Assembly: GCA_009843635.1 (NCBI GenBank)
Contig: VYDB01000077.1
Span: forward strand, 41,486 to 105,485
Origin: Gammaproteobacteria bacterium
GTDB lineage: Bacteria > Pseudomonadota > Gammaproteobacteria > Pseudomonadales > Azotimanducaceae
Direction: 5' to 3'
Length of the DNA stretch: 64,000 bases
Made by a program: the position numbers and the translations under genes. Shown here piece by piece: positions 1 through 8,564 of the stretch. Within the stretch, counting starts at the first letter, position 1; each line of letters opens with the position of its first letter. Under the pieces are notes generated by a model. It did no database searches, had not been told where the DNA came from, and was given only the letters and a program-made list of their open reading frames with translations.

Positions 1-237
1 GCTGACACGCTCGTTTTCGGCGCCTGGGTGGGGCTGGTGGAAATGGGCATTGCCTTCCTGCTTTGGCGTTACGCCCTGGCGCTCACCGCCAACGCCGCCC
101 GCATCGGGCAGTTGATCTACCTCTCCCCGTTGCTGTCCTTGGGGCTCATCGCCTTAGTGCTCGGCGAGACCATTCATCCCGCCTCAGTCATCGGCCTAGG
201 CGTCATCATTGCCGGGCTGGCGGTGGCGAATCGCTAA
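1..237 (+). CDS. EamA/DMT-family permease, C-terminal end only
   Basis: The reading frame is open from the first base of the window and ends at TAA 235-237, so only the last 78 residues are present. They form two hydrophobic helices separated by the short sequence QLIYLSPLLSLGLIALVLGE, the usual last two helices of an EamA (drug/metabolite transporter) repeat, with the typical 'YLSP..' and 'GE.ihp..' pattern. It would be an inner-membrane exporter of small metabolites; the substrate cannot be told from this part. The gene begins upstream of the window. Confidence 0.8.
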   Translation, partial: ADTLVFGAWVGLVEMGIAFLLWRYALALTANAARIGQLIYLSPLLSLGLIALVLGETIHPASVIGLGVIIAGLAVANR

Positions 238-244
238 ATGATCA

Positions 245-1117
245 CTAGAGGGTCGACAGCCAGTCGGCGAGCGCGGCGGCGATTTCCGCCGGTGAGTCTT
301 CCTGAATGAAGTGGCTGCCCTTCACGGTCACTTCGGTTTGGTTGGGCCACGCACGGCAGAATTCCCGGGTGGCACCCCTCACGAGGGCGCCCGGTTCGGC
401 ATTGATGAAGAGTTTCGGCACATCCGTGCCGGACAGCCAATCCGAGTACGCTTGGGCGACCGCCACCACGTCTTCCGGCTCCCCGTCGATGGGAATCTGA
501 CGCGGCCAGGTCACCGTCGGACGCCGGGATTCACCGGGCTCGAGGTAGGGGCGGCGGTACACAGCCATTTCCTCATCGGTGAGCCCGCGCAGAACCGAAC
601 CCGGCAGCACCCGTTCCACGAAGATGTTGTTCTCCAGCGCCATGGCCTCCCCCGCTGGCGAGCGGAAGCCTTGAAAGATGCCCGTCGCGTCCGCCGGAAA
701 CTCCGCCCAGGAGATGGGCCGAACGATGGCCTCCATGTAGCAAATGCCCTTGACGGCGCTGCGATGCCGGTTGGCCCAGTGAAAGCCGAGCGCCGAGCCC
801 CAGTCGTGGATCACGAACACCACGTTCTCCTTGACCCCGAGCGCTTCGAGCAGGGCATCGAGATAACGGGCGTGCTCGGCGAAGGTGTAGCGGTCCGGTC
901 CCGAGTCGTCCAGCTTGTCGGAGTCGCCCATGCCGATCAGGTCCGGCGCCAAGCAACGCCCGAGGCCGGCCACCGCCGGCATGATGTTGCGCCACAGGTA
1001 GGACGAGGTGGGATTGCCGTGCAGGAACACGATCGGATCGCCCTCACCCATTTCGGCGTATGCCATTTGCTTGCCAAGCACTTCGATTTTCTGCTTGGGC
1101 AGTTCGTCTGCATTCAT
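245..1117 (-). CDS. Haloalkane dehalogenase, LinB-like
   Basis: This is a 290-residue alpha/beta hydrolase that splits carbon-halogen bonds of haloalkanes with water, giving an alcohol and halide. Numbered from the ATG at 1117, the nucleophile is Asp105 with halide-binding Trp106 ([11 protein letters not shown]), the halide-binding Asn35 lies in [10 protein letters not shown], the acid is Glu129 (YMEAI) and the base is His269 ([10 protein letters not shown]). From memory, long stretches match Sphingobium LinB (for example [22 protein letters not shown]), with the catalytic residues shifted by three. ATG codons at 1132 and 1117 are both possible; I prefer 1117 because it gives the family's usual N-terminus. 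It follows the crotonase at 1147-1935 by about 30 bases and is probably co-transcribed. Family membership is sure; the natural substrate is not known. Confidence 0.93.
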   Translation of the reverse strand: MNADELPKQKIEVLGKQMAYAEMGEGDPIVFLHGNPTSSYLWRNIMPAVAGLGRCLAPDLIGMGDSDKLDDSGPDRYTFAEHARYLDALLEALGVKENVVFVIHDWGSALGFHWANRHRSAVKGICYMEAIVRPISWAEFPADATGIFQGFRSPAGEAMALENNIFVERVLPGSVLRGLTDEEMAVYRRPYLEPGESRRPTVTWPRQIPIDGEPEDVVAVAQAYSDWLSGTDVPKLFINAEPGALVRGATREFCRAWPNQTEVTVKGSHFIQEDSPAEIAAALADWLSTL

Positions 1118-1146
1118 CTTTGTCGCTTCCATAAATTGCGTTGACT

Positions 1147-1935
1147 TCAAGCGCCTGTGAACGCCGGTTTGCGCTTTTCGAAAAAGGCGTTGATGCCCTC
1201 CTGTCCATCGTGACCGGCGGCAAGCCCGGCAATCGCCCTGGCCTCAAGCTCCATCTGCGACTCCAAGGTTTGCTCGAAGGTGCCGTTGAGCAGCGTCTTG
1301 ACCGCCGCAAAGGCGGCGGTGGGGCCGCTGGCCAATCGCTGCGCCAAGCCTTGGGCTTGCCCGAGCAACTCGGCATCCGCCACCACTTGATTGACGATGC
1401 CCCAGTCCAAGGCCTCCTGGCTGGCGAGCAAACGGTTGGTGAGCATCAGCTCACGGGTGCGGCGGTCGCCGATCTTACGGGGCATGTAGTACGTAGAACT
1501 GCCGTCCGGCGAGAGCCCGGCGCGGGTGTAGGCCATGGTGAAGACGGCGGACTCGGCGGCGATGGCGAGATCGCAGGCCATGACCAAGCTGAAGCCCGCG
1601 CCCGCCGCGGTGCCGTTGACGGCGCCAATCACCGGCGCCTTGCTGCGGGCCAGGCGGGAAAGGCCAAGATGCAGGTCGCCGGTCATCTGCATGAGCAGCT
1701 TGCGCGTCCCGTCCCCGGCCTGGGCAAAGGCGCCGAGGTCGCCGCCAGCACAGAACATCTTGCCGGCACCGGTGAGCACGATGGCTCGAACCGCGGGGTC
1801 GTCGTCCGCGTCGATGGCGGCGGCGCCAAACTCCTTGGCCATCAACGGATCCATGGCGTTGGCTGCCTCCGGTCGGTTGAAGGTGATGGTCGCCACATTG
1901 TTCGCGACCTCGTAGTTCAGGGTTTCAAAACTCAT
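1147..1935 (-). CDS. Enoyl-CoA hydratase/isomerase (crotonase) family protein
   Basis: A 262-residue crotonase-fold protein, normal length. The oxyanion-hole segments are visible as [14 protein letters not shown] and [14 protein letters not shown]. The second catalytic position falls in [18 protein letters not shown], with Asp where hydratases carry Glu, the pattern seen in PaaG-type isomerases and related enzymes rather than classical hydratases. It probably acts on an unsaturated or substituted acyl-CoA in fatty acid or aromatic breakdown. It is the first gene of a pair with the haloalkane dehalogenase just downstream on the same strand. The exact reaction cannot be assigned. Confidence 0.85.
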   Translation of the reverse strand: MSFETLNYEVANNVATITFNRPEAANAMDPLMAKEFGAAAIDADDDPAVRAIVLTGAGKMFCAGGDLGAFAQAGDGTRKLLMQMTGDLHLGLSRLARSKAPVIGAVNGTAAGAGFSLVMACDLAIAAESAVFTMAYTRAGLSPDGSSTYYMPRKIGDRRTRELMLTNRLLASQEALDWGIVNQVVADAELLGQAQGLAQRLASGPTAAFAAVKTLLNGTFEQTLESQMELEARAIAGLAAGHDGQEGINAFFEKRKPAFTGA

Positions 1936-2152
1936 GGACGGCTCCGTTCGCTGCCGTTGAATGGCTCAGTTTGATCATTGTTGGGATTTTGCCGCTTACG
2001 CCGGACAGGGCACTAGGCGACCCGTTACAATTCGCGCCTGCGGCAAGGCGCGTGCCTAGTGTGCGAGCATAAACCACTCCAACTGGATGTGAAACGCCCG
2101 CTGACTCCAAACAAAGCACTGACCCACTCAACACTCCGGACGCATAGCATAA
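1936..2152. other. Divergent intergenic region
   Basis: This 217-base gap separates the minus-strand crotonase from the plus-strand parvulin gene and must hold both promoters. I see no convincing -35/-10 pair, hairpin or known motif in it. Confidence 0.4.
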
Positions 2153-2947
2153 GTGACTCATTTGTTGAAAGACCCCCTCATCGCCTTCCTAGGTTTAGGC
2201 GCCGCCCTGTTCGTCGCCGCGACCCTTTTGGATGGTGACGCCACGGACCGCGTCATCAACGTGGACGCCGCCGAAATGAATCGGCTCACCCAACAGTGGA
2301 ACGCCCAAATGGGGCGCTCGCCAACAGCCGAGGAGCTTGAGGGCCTCATCGAGAACTTCATACAAGAGGAAATCTACTTTCGAGAGGCCTTGCGCCTGTC
2401 GTTGGACCAAGGCGACATCATCGTCCGCCGCCGCCTTGTGCAGAAGCTCAATTTCCTGACCGAGGACATCGCCGCCAGCCAGCCGCCAAGCGAAGCCGAG
2501 CTGCGGGCCTTCCACGACGCCAACGCCGAGCGCTACCGGCTACCCGCACGCTACAGCTTCCGCCATCGATACTTCTCCACCGACCGGCGCGCGAACGCCA
2601 AGGCGGACGCCGAGGCGGCGCTGGTCGATCCAGATGCCAAGGGCGATCCCTTCATGCTGCAGCGGGCCTACGCCGAACGCTCCGAACGCGCTGTCGGCGA
2701 TCTGTTCGGACGGGAGTTCGCCAAGGCGCTTGCGCAACTCAAGCCCAGCCCGGATTGGCAGGGCCCCTTGCGCTCGGCCTACGGCTGGCACTTGGTGAAG
2801 CTCGAACAGGCGTTGCCCGAAGCACAGCCACCCTTCGAGGAGGTGGCCAGCCGGGTGGCAACGGATTTGGCGGCGGAGCGCCGTGAGGAAGCCAACGCCG
2901 CCTACTATGAAGCGCTGCGCAGCCGCTACGAAGTGCAGCGGCTATGA
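2153..2947 (+). CDS. Parvulin-type peptidyl-prolyl cis-trans isomerase, membrane anchored
   Basis: A 264-residue protein with an N-terminal hydrophobic anchor (IAFLGLGAALFVAATLL, about residues 9-26), a SurA-N-like helical region, and a degenerate parvulin domain (about residues 130-225, including YSFRHRYFS and SAYGWHLVKLEQ). It would help fold proteins on the outer face of the inner membrane. The start is probably the GTG at 2153, since no ATG precedes the anchor; TTG codons at 2159 or 2162 are alternatives. Its stop overlaps the start of the HupE/UreJ gene by four bases (ATGA), so the two are translationally coupled and the isomerase may serve that membrane protein. This pairing is one I have seen in other genomes. 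Confidence 0.8.
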   Translation: MTHLLKDPLIAFLGLGAALFVAATLLDGDATDRVINVDAAEMNRLTQQWNAQMGRSPTAEELEGLIENFIQEEIYFREALRLSLDQGDIIVRRRLVQKLNFLTEDIAASQPPSEAELRAFHDANAERYRLPARYSFRHRYFSTDRRANAKADAEAALVDPDAKGDPFMLQRAYAERSERAVGDLFGREFAKALAQLKPSPDWQGPLRSAYGWHLVKLEQALPEAQPPFEEVASRVATDLAAERREEANAAYYEALRSRYEVQRL

Positions 2948-3972
2948 GGCCGGCGCGACGAATCCTGTTGGCCGTGGCGTTGCTCGCCAGCACGCCCTTG
3001 GCAGCCCATGAGGTTCGACCGGCCTATCTGCAGATCGTCGAAACCGCCCCGGAGCGCTTCAGCGTGCTGTGGAAGCAACCCATCGTGCAGGATCGCCGAT
3101 TGGCGATCGACCCGGTGCTGCCCAACGACTGCCCGCCGCTGGGCGACCCTGTGCCGGAAGTGATCGGCGGCGCGCTGGTGCAGCAGTGGGAAGTGGCCTG
3201 CCCGCTCGATCAAGGCGCCATCCACATCAGCGGCTTGGCGCGGACTCTGACCGATGCGATGGTGGAGATCCAGCGTTTGGATGGCGAAGGGCTGACGGCA
3301 CTGCTGCGCCCCAATTCGCCGTCGCTGGACCTCGACGATCCCGCGCCCCAAGTGGCCGCTTACCTGTGGCTCGGCATCGAGCACCTGCTGTTCGGCATCG
3401 ACCACGTGCTGTTCGTCATCGGCTTGGTCTATCTGATCCCCAGCCGCTGGGCACTGCTGAAGACCATTACCGCCTTCACCCTCGCCCACAGCATCACCTT
3501 GGCCTTGTCGGTGCTGGAACTGGTGCAAGCTCCCCAAGGACCGGTGGAGGCCGTGATTGCCCTGTCCATCCTGTTCCTGGCGCGTGAACTGTTGTCGCCG
3601 GCGGAACAACGCTCGCCACTCACCGCCCGCCGACCTTGGATCATGGCCCTCCTCTTCGGGCTGCTGCATGGCTTCGGCTTCGCCGGCGCAATGGCCGAAA
3701 TCGGCCTGCCCAGGGATCAGCTCGCGCCCGCGCTGCTGCTTTTCAACATCGGCATCGAAGTGGGCCAACTCATGATCATCGCAGCCTTGCTGGCCTTCTT
3801 GAGCGTGGCTCGATGGGTGGGGCTACGCCCGCCCACCGCAGTGCTGCAAGGCGTGGCTCAATCCAGCGGCACGGCGAGCGTACAGTTGGCTCGGATCGAC
3901 GTGGGCCTGATCTACGGGATCGGCGTCCTGGCCGCCTACTGGACTATCGACCGAGTGCTAGGCCTGCTCTAG
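2944..3972 (+). CDS. HupE/UreJ-family membrane protein with periplasmic N-terminal domain
   Basis: A 342-residue protein with a signal peptide (RRILLAVALLASTPLAAHE), a periplasmic domain to about residue 135, and then a six- or seven-helix membrane domain with the histidine-rich HupE/UreJ signature: EHLLFGIDHVLF, LAHSITLALS and LLHGFGFAGA. HupE and UreJ relatives are nickel or cobalt permeases or metal-linked accessory proteins; this longer variant is not tied to a hydrogenase or urease gene here. It overlaps the parvulin gene by four bases. A metal transport role is inferred from the family only. Confidence 0.85.
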   Translation: MRPARRILLAVALLASTPLAAHEVRPAYLQIVETAPERFSVLWKQPIVQDRRLAIDPVLPNDCPPLGDPVPEVIGGALVQQWEVACPLDQGAIHISGLARTLTDAMVEIQRLDGEGLTALLRPNSPSLDLDDPAPQVAAYLWLGIEHLLFGIDHVLFVIGLVYLIPSRWALLKTITAFTLAHSITLALSVLELVQAPQGPVEAVIALSILFLARELLSPAEQRSPLTARRPWIMALLFGLLHGFGFAGAMAEIGLPRDQLAPALLLFNIGIEVGQLMIIAALLAFLSVARWVGLRPPTAVLQGVAQSSGTASVQLARIDVGLIYGIGVLAAYWTIDRVLGLL

Positions 3973-4007
3973 GGTCCCGTCAAGCGCCATCGGCGCATGG
4001 CTGAACC

Positions 4008-5153
4008 CTAATACCCTTCCAACTCCCCGTAGCGATTGCGGTGGAAGTTGACGTCGCCCAGGGTCTGTTCGCTGACCGCGGCCCGCTTGATGAAGAAGCC
4101 GATGTCGAATTCGTCGGTCATGCCGATGCCGCCGTGCATCTGGATGCCTTCGCGGGAAACCAAGTTGTAGGTCTCCCCCACCTTGGCCTTGGCGAGACTT
4201 GCGAGCTTGGCGACTTCATCGGCATCGCGGCCCTCGTCCAAGGCAGTGAGCGCCTCGAGGACGCAGGACTTGGCCAGCTCGACCTCGCAGAACATGTTGG
4301 CAGCCCGGTGCTTGAGCGCTTGAAAGGAGCCGATGGGCACGCCGAATTGCTCGCGCTCCTTCAGATAGGCGACGGTGCGATCGAAGCACTCCTGAATGCC
4401 GCCGAGCATTTCCGCGGCCATGCCGATGCGACCGATGTCCAGGGTGGGGTCGAGCACTTCGGCACCGCGGCCCAATTCGCCAACCAGCGCATCCGCGGGC
4501 ACCTGAACCCCGTCGAACTCAATGTTCGCCACGTTGCGCGAATCGGCCATGCGCAGCCTAGTGACCGCCACGCCAGCCGCCTCGCGATCCACCAGGAACA
4601 GGCTGATGCCATCCCGCTCGCCCACCTCGCCGGAGGTGCGCGCCACTACCAGCAGTTGCTCGGCCACGTGGCCATCGAGCACGAAGGCCTTGCGCCCGCT
4701 GATGACGAACCCGCCAGAGGCGGCTGCCGCGGTGGTGGACACCCCGTAGGGATTGTGGCGGTGGGATTCCTCCAGCGCCAAGGCCATGAGCCGTTCGCCC
4801 GAGGCGATGCGCGGCAGCAGTTCCGCCTTCTGCGCGTCGCTGCCGCCGATGTTGATGGCCGTGCCGCACAGCCACACGCTGGCGAACAGTGGGCTGGCCA
4901 CCAAGTTGCGCCCGGTTTCCTCGGTGACGACGCCGAGCCCCTTGTAGCCGAAATCAAGGCCGCCATGGGCCTCCGGGAAGGGAACGGCTGCCCAGCCCAA
5001 CTCCACCATGGCCTGCCAAGTGGCGGGGTCATAACCCGTGGCCGAGTCCTCGTCGCGCAGCTGACGCAACTGGGCAATCGGGGCGCTGTTGGCGCAGAAA
5101 TCCCGGGCGCTGTCCTTGAGCATGGTCTGCTCTTCATTGAGAATCATCGCCAT
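4008..5153 (-). CDS. Acyl-CoA dehydrogenase family protein
   Basis: A 381-residue FAD-dependent acyl-CoA dehydrogenase. Visible family segments are LALEESHRHNPYG and ISGRKAFVLDG (substrate/FAD loop), REQFGVPIGSFQALKHRAANM (FAD and tetramer contacts) and GIQMHGGIGMTDEFDIGFF near the end. The usual C-terminal catalytic Glu segment (YEGT.. type) is not present, as in the short subunits of two-subunit dehydrogenases such as the FadE28/FadE29 kind; no partner subunit is adjacent. It would introduce a 2,3-double bond into an acyl-CoA, feeding the crotonases around it. It is transcribed away from the crotonase at 5311. Confidence 0.88.
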   Translation of the reverse strand: MAMILNEEQTMLKDSARDFCANSAPIAQLRQLRDEDSATGYDPATWQAMVELGWAAVPFPEAHGGLDFGYKGLGVVTEETGRNLVASPLFASVWLCGTAINIGGSDAQKAELLPRIASGERLMALALEESHRHNPYGVSTTAAAASGGFVISGRKAFVLDGHVAEQLLVVARTSGEVGERDGISLFLVDREAAGVAVTRLRMADSRNVANIEFDGVQVPADALVGELGRGAEVLDPTLDIGRIGMAAEMLGGIQECFDRTVAYLKEREQFGVPIGSFQALKHRAANMFCEVELAKSCVLEALTALDEGRDADEVAKLASLAKAKVGETYNLVSREGIQMHGGIGMTDEFDIGFFIKRAAVSEQTLGDVNFHRNRYGELEGY

Positions 5154-5310
5154 CGCTTATCCATTCCTCATGATCAAGGCGAAGCGCGAAATAAACCAGA
5201 CTCGCACTACTTTGTCGAGCGCGGCACGTGAACGCCGCTGCCATCGGCCTACCATTTTCGATAATCTGCGCGTCTTACCCCTTCTCAACCCATTCACCTC
5301 AAGGAGCAAC

Positions 5311-6138
5311 ATGTACAAGGACATCACGTACGCAGTGGAGGATCCGGTAGCGGTCATCACGATGAACCGGCCGGATCGCCTGAACGCCTTCACCAACAGG
5401 ATGCTGGCGGAGATTCGGCATGCGCTGGCGGCTGCCGAGCAGGATGCGGCGGTGGTCGGCATCGTGCTGACCGGGGCCGGTCGCGGGTTTTGCGCCGGCA
5501 TGGACATGGGCAGCCTCGACAACCTCTCCACCGGCAGCGCACAAACGGAGGACCTGTCCACCCTAGATGCCTCGCCCGGGGACCCTGAGCTTGGCCCCAA
5601 TTTCCAAGTCACCTTCTCCTACCTGCTGTCCATCAGAAAGCCCTTGATCGCCGCCGTCAACGGCGCCTGCGCCGGGCTCGGCTTCGTCTTCGCCATGTTG
5701 GCGGACCTGCGCATCGTCGAGCGGCAAGCGAAGTTCGCCACTTCCTTCTCCCAGCGCGGGCTGATCGCCGAGCACGGTGTGAGCTGGGTTCTGCCGCGCC
5801 TGATCGGCGCAGGAAAGGCGTTGGACTTGCTGTGGAGCGCGCGCAAGTTCAACGGCGAGGAAGCGGAGCGCTTGGGTCTGGCGGAACGGCTGGTGGACGC
5901 CGGGGAAAGCGTCGAAACCGCCAAGGAATACATTGCCGAACTGGCCGCATCCGCCTCCCCCACCAGCCTCAAGGTGATGAAGGCGCAGGTGTACCGGCAC
6001 CTCAACATGCCCTTGGGCGACGCCATGACCGAGACCAATGAATGGATGGCGACGAGCTTGAAGCGCGAGGACTTCAAGGAGGGCGTGCGCTCCTTCATCG
6101 AACGGCGGCCACCAGCCTTCAAGCGCCTGTCGCTGTAG
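5311..6138 (+). CDS. Enoyl-CoA hydratase/isomerase (crotonase) family protein
   Basis: A 275-residue crotonase. The start is the ATG at 5311, preceded by AAGGAG nine bases upstream; the frame is open further upstream but without a ribosome site. Oxyanion-hole segments are AGRGFCAGMDMG and AAVNGACAGLGFVFAM, and Glu is present in GLIAEHGVSWVLPRLIG at the position of the second catalytic glutamate. Likely acts on an enoyl-CoA in fatty acid or related acyl-CoA breakdown. It is followed after 11 bases by the DUF169 gene on the same strand, and diverges from the acyl-CoA dehydrogenase. Confidence 0.87.
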   Translation: MYKDITYAVEDPVAVITMNRPDRLNAFTNRMLAEIRHALAAAEQDAAVVGIVLTGAGRGFCAGMDMGSLDNLSTGSAQTEDLSTLDASPGDPELGPNFQVTFSYLLSIRKPLIAAVNGACAGLGFVFAMLADLRIVERQAKFATSFSQRGLIAEHGVSWVLPRLIGAGKALDLLWSARKFNGEEAERLGLAERLVDAGESVETAKEYIAELAASASPTSLKVMKAQVYRHLNMPLGDAMTETNEWMATSLKREDFKEGVRSFIERRPPAFKRLSL

Positions 6139-6149
6139 GGAGAGCGCAC

Positions 6150-6935
6150 ATGTCTGAAGTCATCGCCACCGATCTCGACACCTATGACTGGCCGGAACTG
6201 GTGAACGGGCTGAATCGCTACCTGCGGCTACGCGCCACGCCCGTGGGTATGAAGCTGTTCGCCACCGAAGAGGAGATGATGGCCATCCCCCGCCTGCGCC
6301 GGCCCAAGGCGATTCACGCCACCGACCAGATCGTCGGCCAGGCCTGCCGCAATGGCTGGACCGTCGGCATCACCGCCGACGATCTGGTCGGCGCGCAGTG
6401 CAGCACCGTGATCGGCCTGCATCCACGCAGCCCGGAATGGCTTTCCGGGGATCGCATGGCCGGCGTCTGGTACGCCGACCAGGAGAATGCCAAGGCCCAT
6501 CAGGAAGCCATGGACGTGGTGCCCTACGGCACCTACCAGGCCATGGCGGTGAGTCCGTTGGCCAGCGGCCGGCTGAATCCGCCGGACATTTGCCTGATCT
6601 ACGCCACGCCAGCGCAGATGATCCTATTCATCAACGGGCTGCAATGGACCGGCTACAAGAAGCTGGAATGGGGCTGCGTCGGCGAATCCGCCTGCGCGGA
6701 CTCCTGGGGCCGGGCCTTGGCCACCGGCGAGCCCAGCCTCTCGATACCCTGCTTCGCCGAACGAAGGTACGGCGGCGTCATGGAGGACGAACTGCTGATG
6801 GCGCTGCCGCCACGCTTCCTGCCCAAGATCATCGCCGGCTTGGAAGCGCTGTCCCGCAACGGCCTGCGCTATCCCATCGCGCCCTACGGGGTGAACAACG
6901 ACGTTCGCGCCGGCATGGGCGTGAGCTACGGCTAA
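6150..6935 (+). CDS. DUF169 family protein
   Basis: A 261-residue soluble protein that starts at the ATG at 6150 after GGGAGAG. It has the DUF169 features: an N-terminal 'LRLRATPVGMKLF' segment, a conserved Cys in DDLVGAQCSTVIGL, PDICLIYATPAQMI in the middle, and Cys-containing CVGESACADS and SIPCFAERRYGG. Conserved cysteines suggest a metal or redox role in the family, but no function is established as far as I know. It is 11 bases behind a crotonase gene and probably co-transcribed with it. Confidence 0.8.
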   Translation: MSEVIATDLDTYDWPELVNGLNRYLRLRATPVGMKLFATEEEMMAIPRLRRPKAIHATDQIVGQACRNGWTVGITADDLVGAQCSTVIGLHPRSPEWLSGDRMAGVWYADQENAKAHQEAMDVVPYGTYQAMAVSPLASGRLNPPDICLIYATPAQMILFINGLQWTGYKKLEWGCVGESACADSWGRALATGEPSLSIPCFAERRYGGVMEDELLMALPPRFLPKIIAGLEALSRNGLRYPIAPYGVNNDVRAGMGVSYG

Positions 6936-7253
6936 AGCTGGCTAGTGCCTGCGGAAACTCATAACTGTCTGATTCCATGAGGGTAACCGCCTGTTTTTGG
7001 TGGTGAAGAAGTTGCCCGTGCGTTAGCATTCGGCGCGAAAGAGGCGTTTTTCGGCCCGATTCGATCGCCTCCACAACGATCCCCTCGGTGATCGGACCTT
7101 TGGACCGAGCGCAGGACATTCTTGCTCCATGCCTGAAGGCCAAAACGGTCCACGAGCCAGCCGCCGGTCGCCAGAACAGGCTCAGGTGATCGGCTACAAT
7201 TCCCCGGTTGGCGTTGCCGCCAGCCAGCAATCCAAGCCGACGGAGAAATGCCA
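6936..7253. other. Intergenic region, nothing firm
   Basis: About 318 bases between the DUF169 gene and the amidohydrolase. Codon-like stretches occur on the minus strand (a [13 protein letters not shown] peptide near 7130-7175) but without a sustained frame. The downstream gene's GGAG ribosome site lies at the right end. I see no terminator, repeat or clear promoter. Confidence 0.4.
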
Positions 7254-8516
7254 ATGAGAATCTGGTGGGGAGTCACCGCGCTCGTTCTATCGGGCGCTGC
7301 ATGGGCGGAGACGACTATCCACGCCGGGAGGATGGTGGACGCAGCAGCCGGCGCGGTGCGGGAAGCCGTCACCGTCGTGGTGGACGGCGAGCGAATCAAG
7401 GCGGTTGAGGACGGCTACCAAGGCCGCGCGGACATCGACCTTAAGGATGCCTTCGTGATGCCCGGCTGGATCGACATGCACGTGCACATCGCCAGCCAGC
7501 GCAACCCCGCATCCTTCGTCGAGCGCTTCACCTTGGAGCCAGCCGACCAAGCGCTGCGCGCCGTGCCCTACGCGGAACGCACGCTGATGGCCGGCTTTAC
7601 CACAGTCCGGGACACCGGCACGTCCCACGGACTCGCGCAGTCCCTCCGCCGCGCGGTGGCGGAAGGCCACATCGTCGGGCCGCGCATCTTCACTTCCGGC
7701 AAGGGCATCGGCACCACGGGTGGCCACGCCGACCCCACCAACGGGGTCAGCGAGGCGTTGCGCGGCGATCCCGGCCCGGTGGACGGCGTGGTCAACGGCA
7801 CCGTGGATGCCTACAAGGCGGTTCGCGCCCGCTACAAGGCGGGTGCGGACCTCATTAAGATCACCGCCACGGGCGGCGTGCTGAGTGAAGCCAAGAGCGG
7901 GCAGAACCCTCAGTTCACGGAGGAGGAGATCGCCGCCATCGTCGCGGCCGCAAAGGATTACGGTTTTCGGGTTGCCGCCCACGCCCACGGCACCGAGGGC
8001 ATGCGCCGCGCCGTCGCCGCGGGCGTGGATTCCATCGAGCACGGCACCTACATGTCCGACGAGGTCATGGCGCTGATGAAGGAGAAGGGCACTTGGTACG
8101 TGCCCACCATCGTGGCTGGCATGTTCGTTATGGAGAAGGCGGAGATCGAAGGCTATTTCTCGGAGGCGGTGCGCCCGAAGGCGGCGGCCATCGGCCCGGT
8201 GATCGCCAACACCTTCAGCCGCGCCTACCGGGCCGGGGTGAAGATCGCCTTCGGCACCGACACCGGCGTCCCGCCCCACGGCGAGAACTGGAAGGAATTC
8301 GTTTACATGGTGGAAGGCGGCATGCCGGCCATCGAGGCCATCCTGAGCGCCACCCGCAGCGCCGCGCTGCTGCTCGACCAGTGGGACGCCTTAGGCTCGA
8401 TCGAGGCGGGCAAGCTCGCGGACATCATCGCAACGCCCAGCGACCCCCGGGAGGACGTGCAGGCGTTCGGGCAGGTGCACTTCGTAATGAAGGGCGGTAC
8501 GGTTTACAAGCAGTGA
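7254..8516 (+). CDS. Exported metal-dependent amidohydrolase (imidazolonepropionase/prolidase-like)
   Basis: A 420-residue amidohydrolase with a signal peptide ([18 protein letters not shown]). I choose ATG 7254 rather than 7248 because the GGAG at about 7242 is then eight bases away. The TIM-barrel metal ligands are clear: HxH in [10 protein letters not shown], the bridging Lys in [10 protein letters not shown], His in VAAHAHG and DSIEHGTYM, and Asp in [15 protein letters not shown]. Members of this group hydrolyse amide bonds of dipeptides such as Xaa-Pro or cyclic ureido compounds, here probably in the periplasm. It is the first gene of the catabolic island and converges with the CocE-type hydrolase. 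Confidence 0.88.
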   Translation: MRIWWGVTALVLSGAAWAETTIHAGRMVDAAAGAVREAVTVVVDGERIKAVEDGYQGRADIDLKDAFVMPGWIDMHVHIASQRNPASFVERFTLEPADQALRAVPYAERTLMAGFTTVRDTGTSHGLAQSLRRAVAEGHIVGPRIFTSGKGIGTTGGHADPTNGVSEALRGDPGPVDGVVNGTVDAYKAVRARYKAGADLIKITATGGVLSEAKSGQNPQFTEEEIAAIVAAAKDYGFRVAAHAHGTEGMRRAVAAGVDSIEHGTYMSDEVMALMKEKGTWYVPTIVAGMFVMEKAEIEGYFSEAVRPKAAAIGPVIANTFSRAYRAGVKIAFGTDTGVPPHGENWKEFVYMVEGGMPAIEAILSATRSAALLLDQWDALGSIEAGKLADIIATPSDPREDVQAFGQVHFVMKGGTVYKQ

Positions 8517-8564
8517 AACTTGGGCGGGGGGCAGCAATGAGTGACTACGTCCATGCACGGTACA

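Noticed and set aside
4041..5231. A 396-codon plus-strand open frame opposite the acyl-CoA dehydrogenase
   Set aside because: The minus-strand protein has full acyl-CoA dehydrogenase segments; the plus frame is a codon-bias shadow.
5089..5310. A longer N-terminus for the crotonase at 5311
   Set aside because: The extension has no similarity to the family and overlaps the divergent acyl-CoA dehydrogenase start; AAGGAG sits just before ATG 5311.
7055..7180. A minus-strand peptide GGWLVDRFG.. that resembles the end of PhnB-like VOC proteins, a possible pseudogene remnant
   Set aside because: Only about nine residues look similar and the following codons do not match in any frame; too little to support a call.
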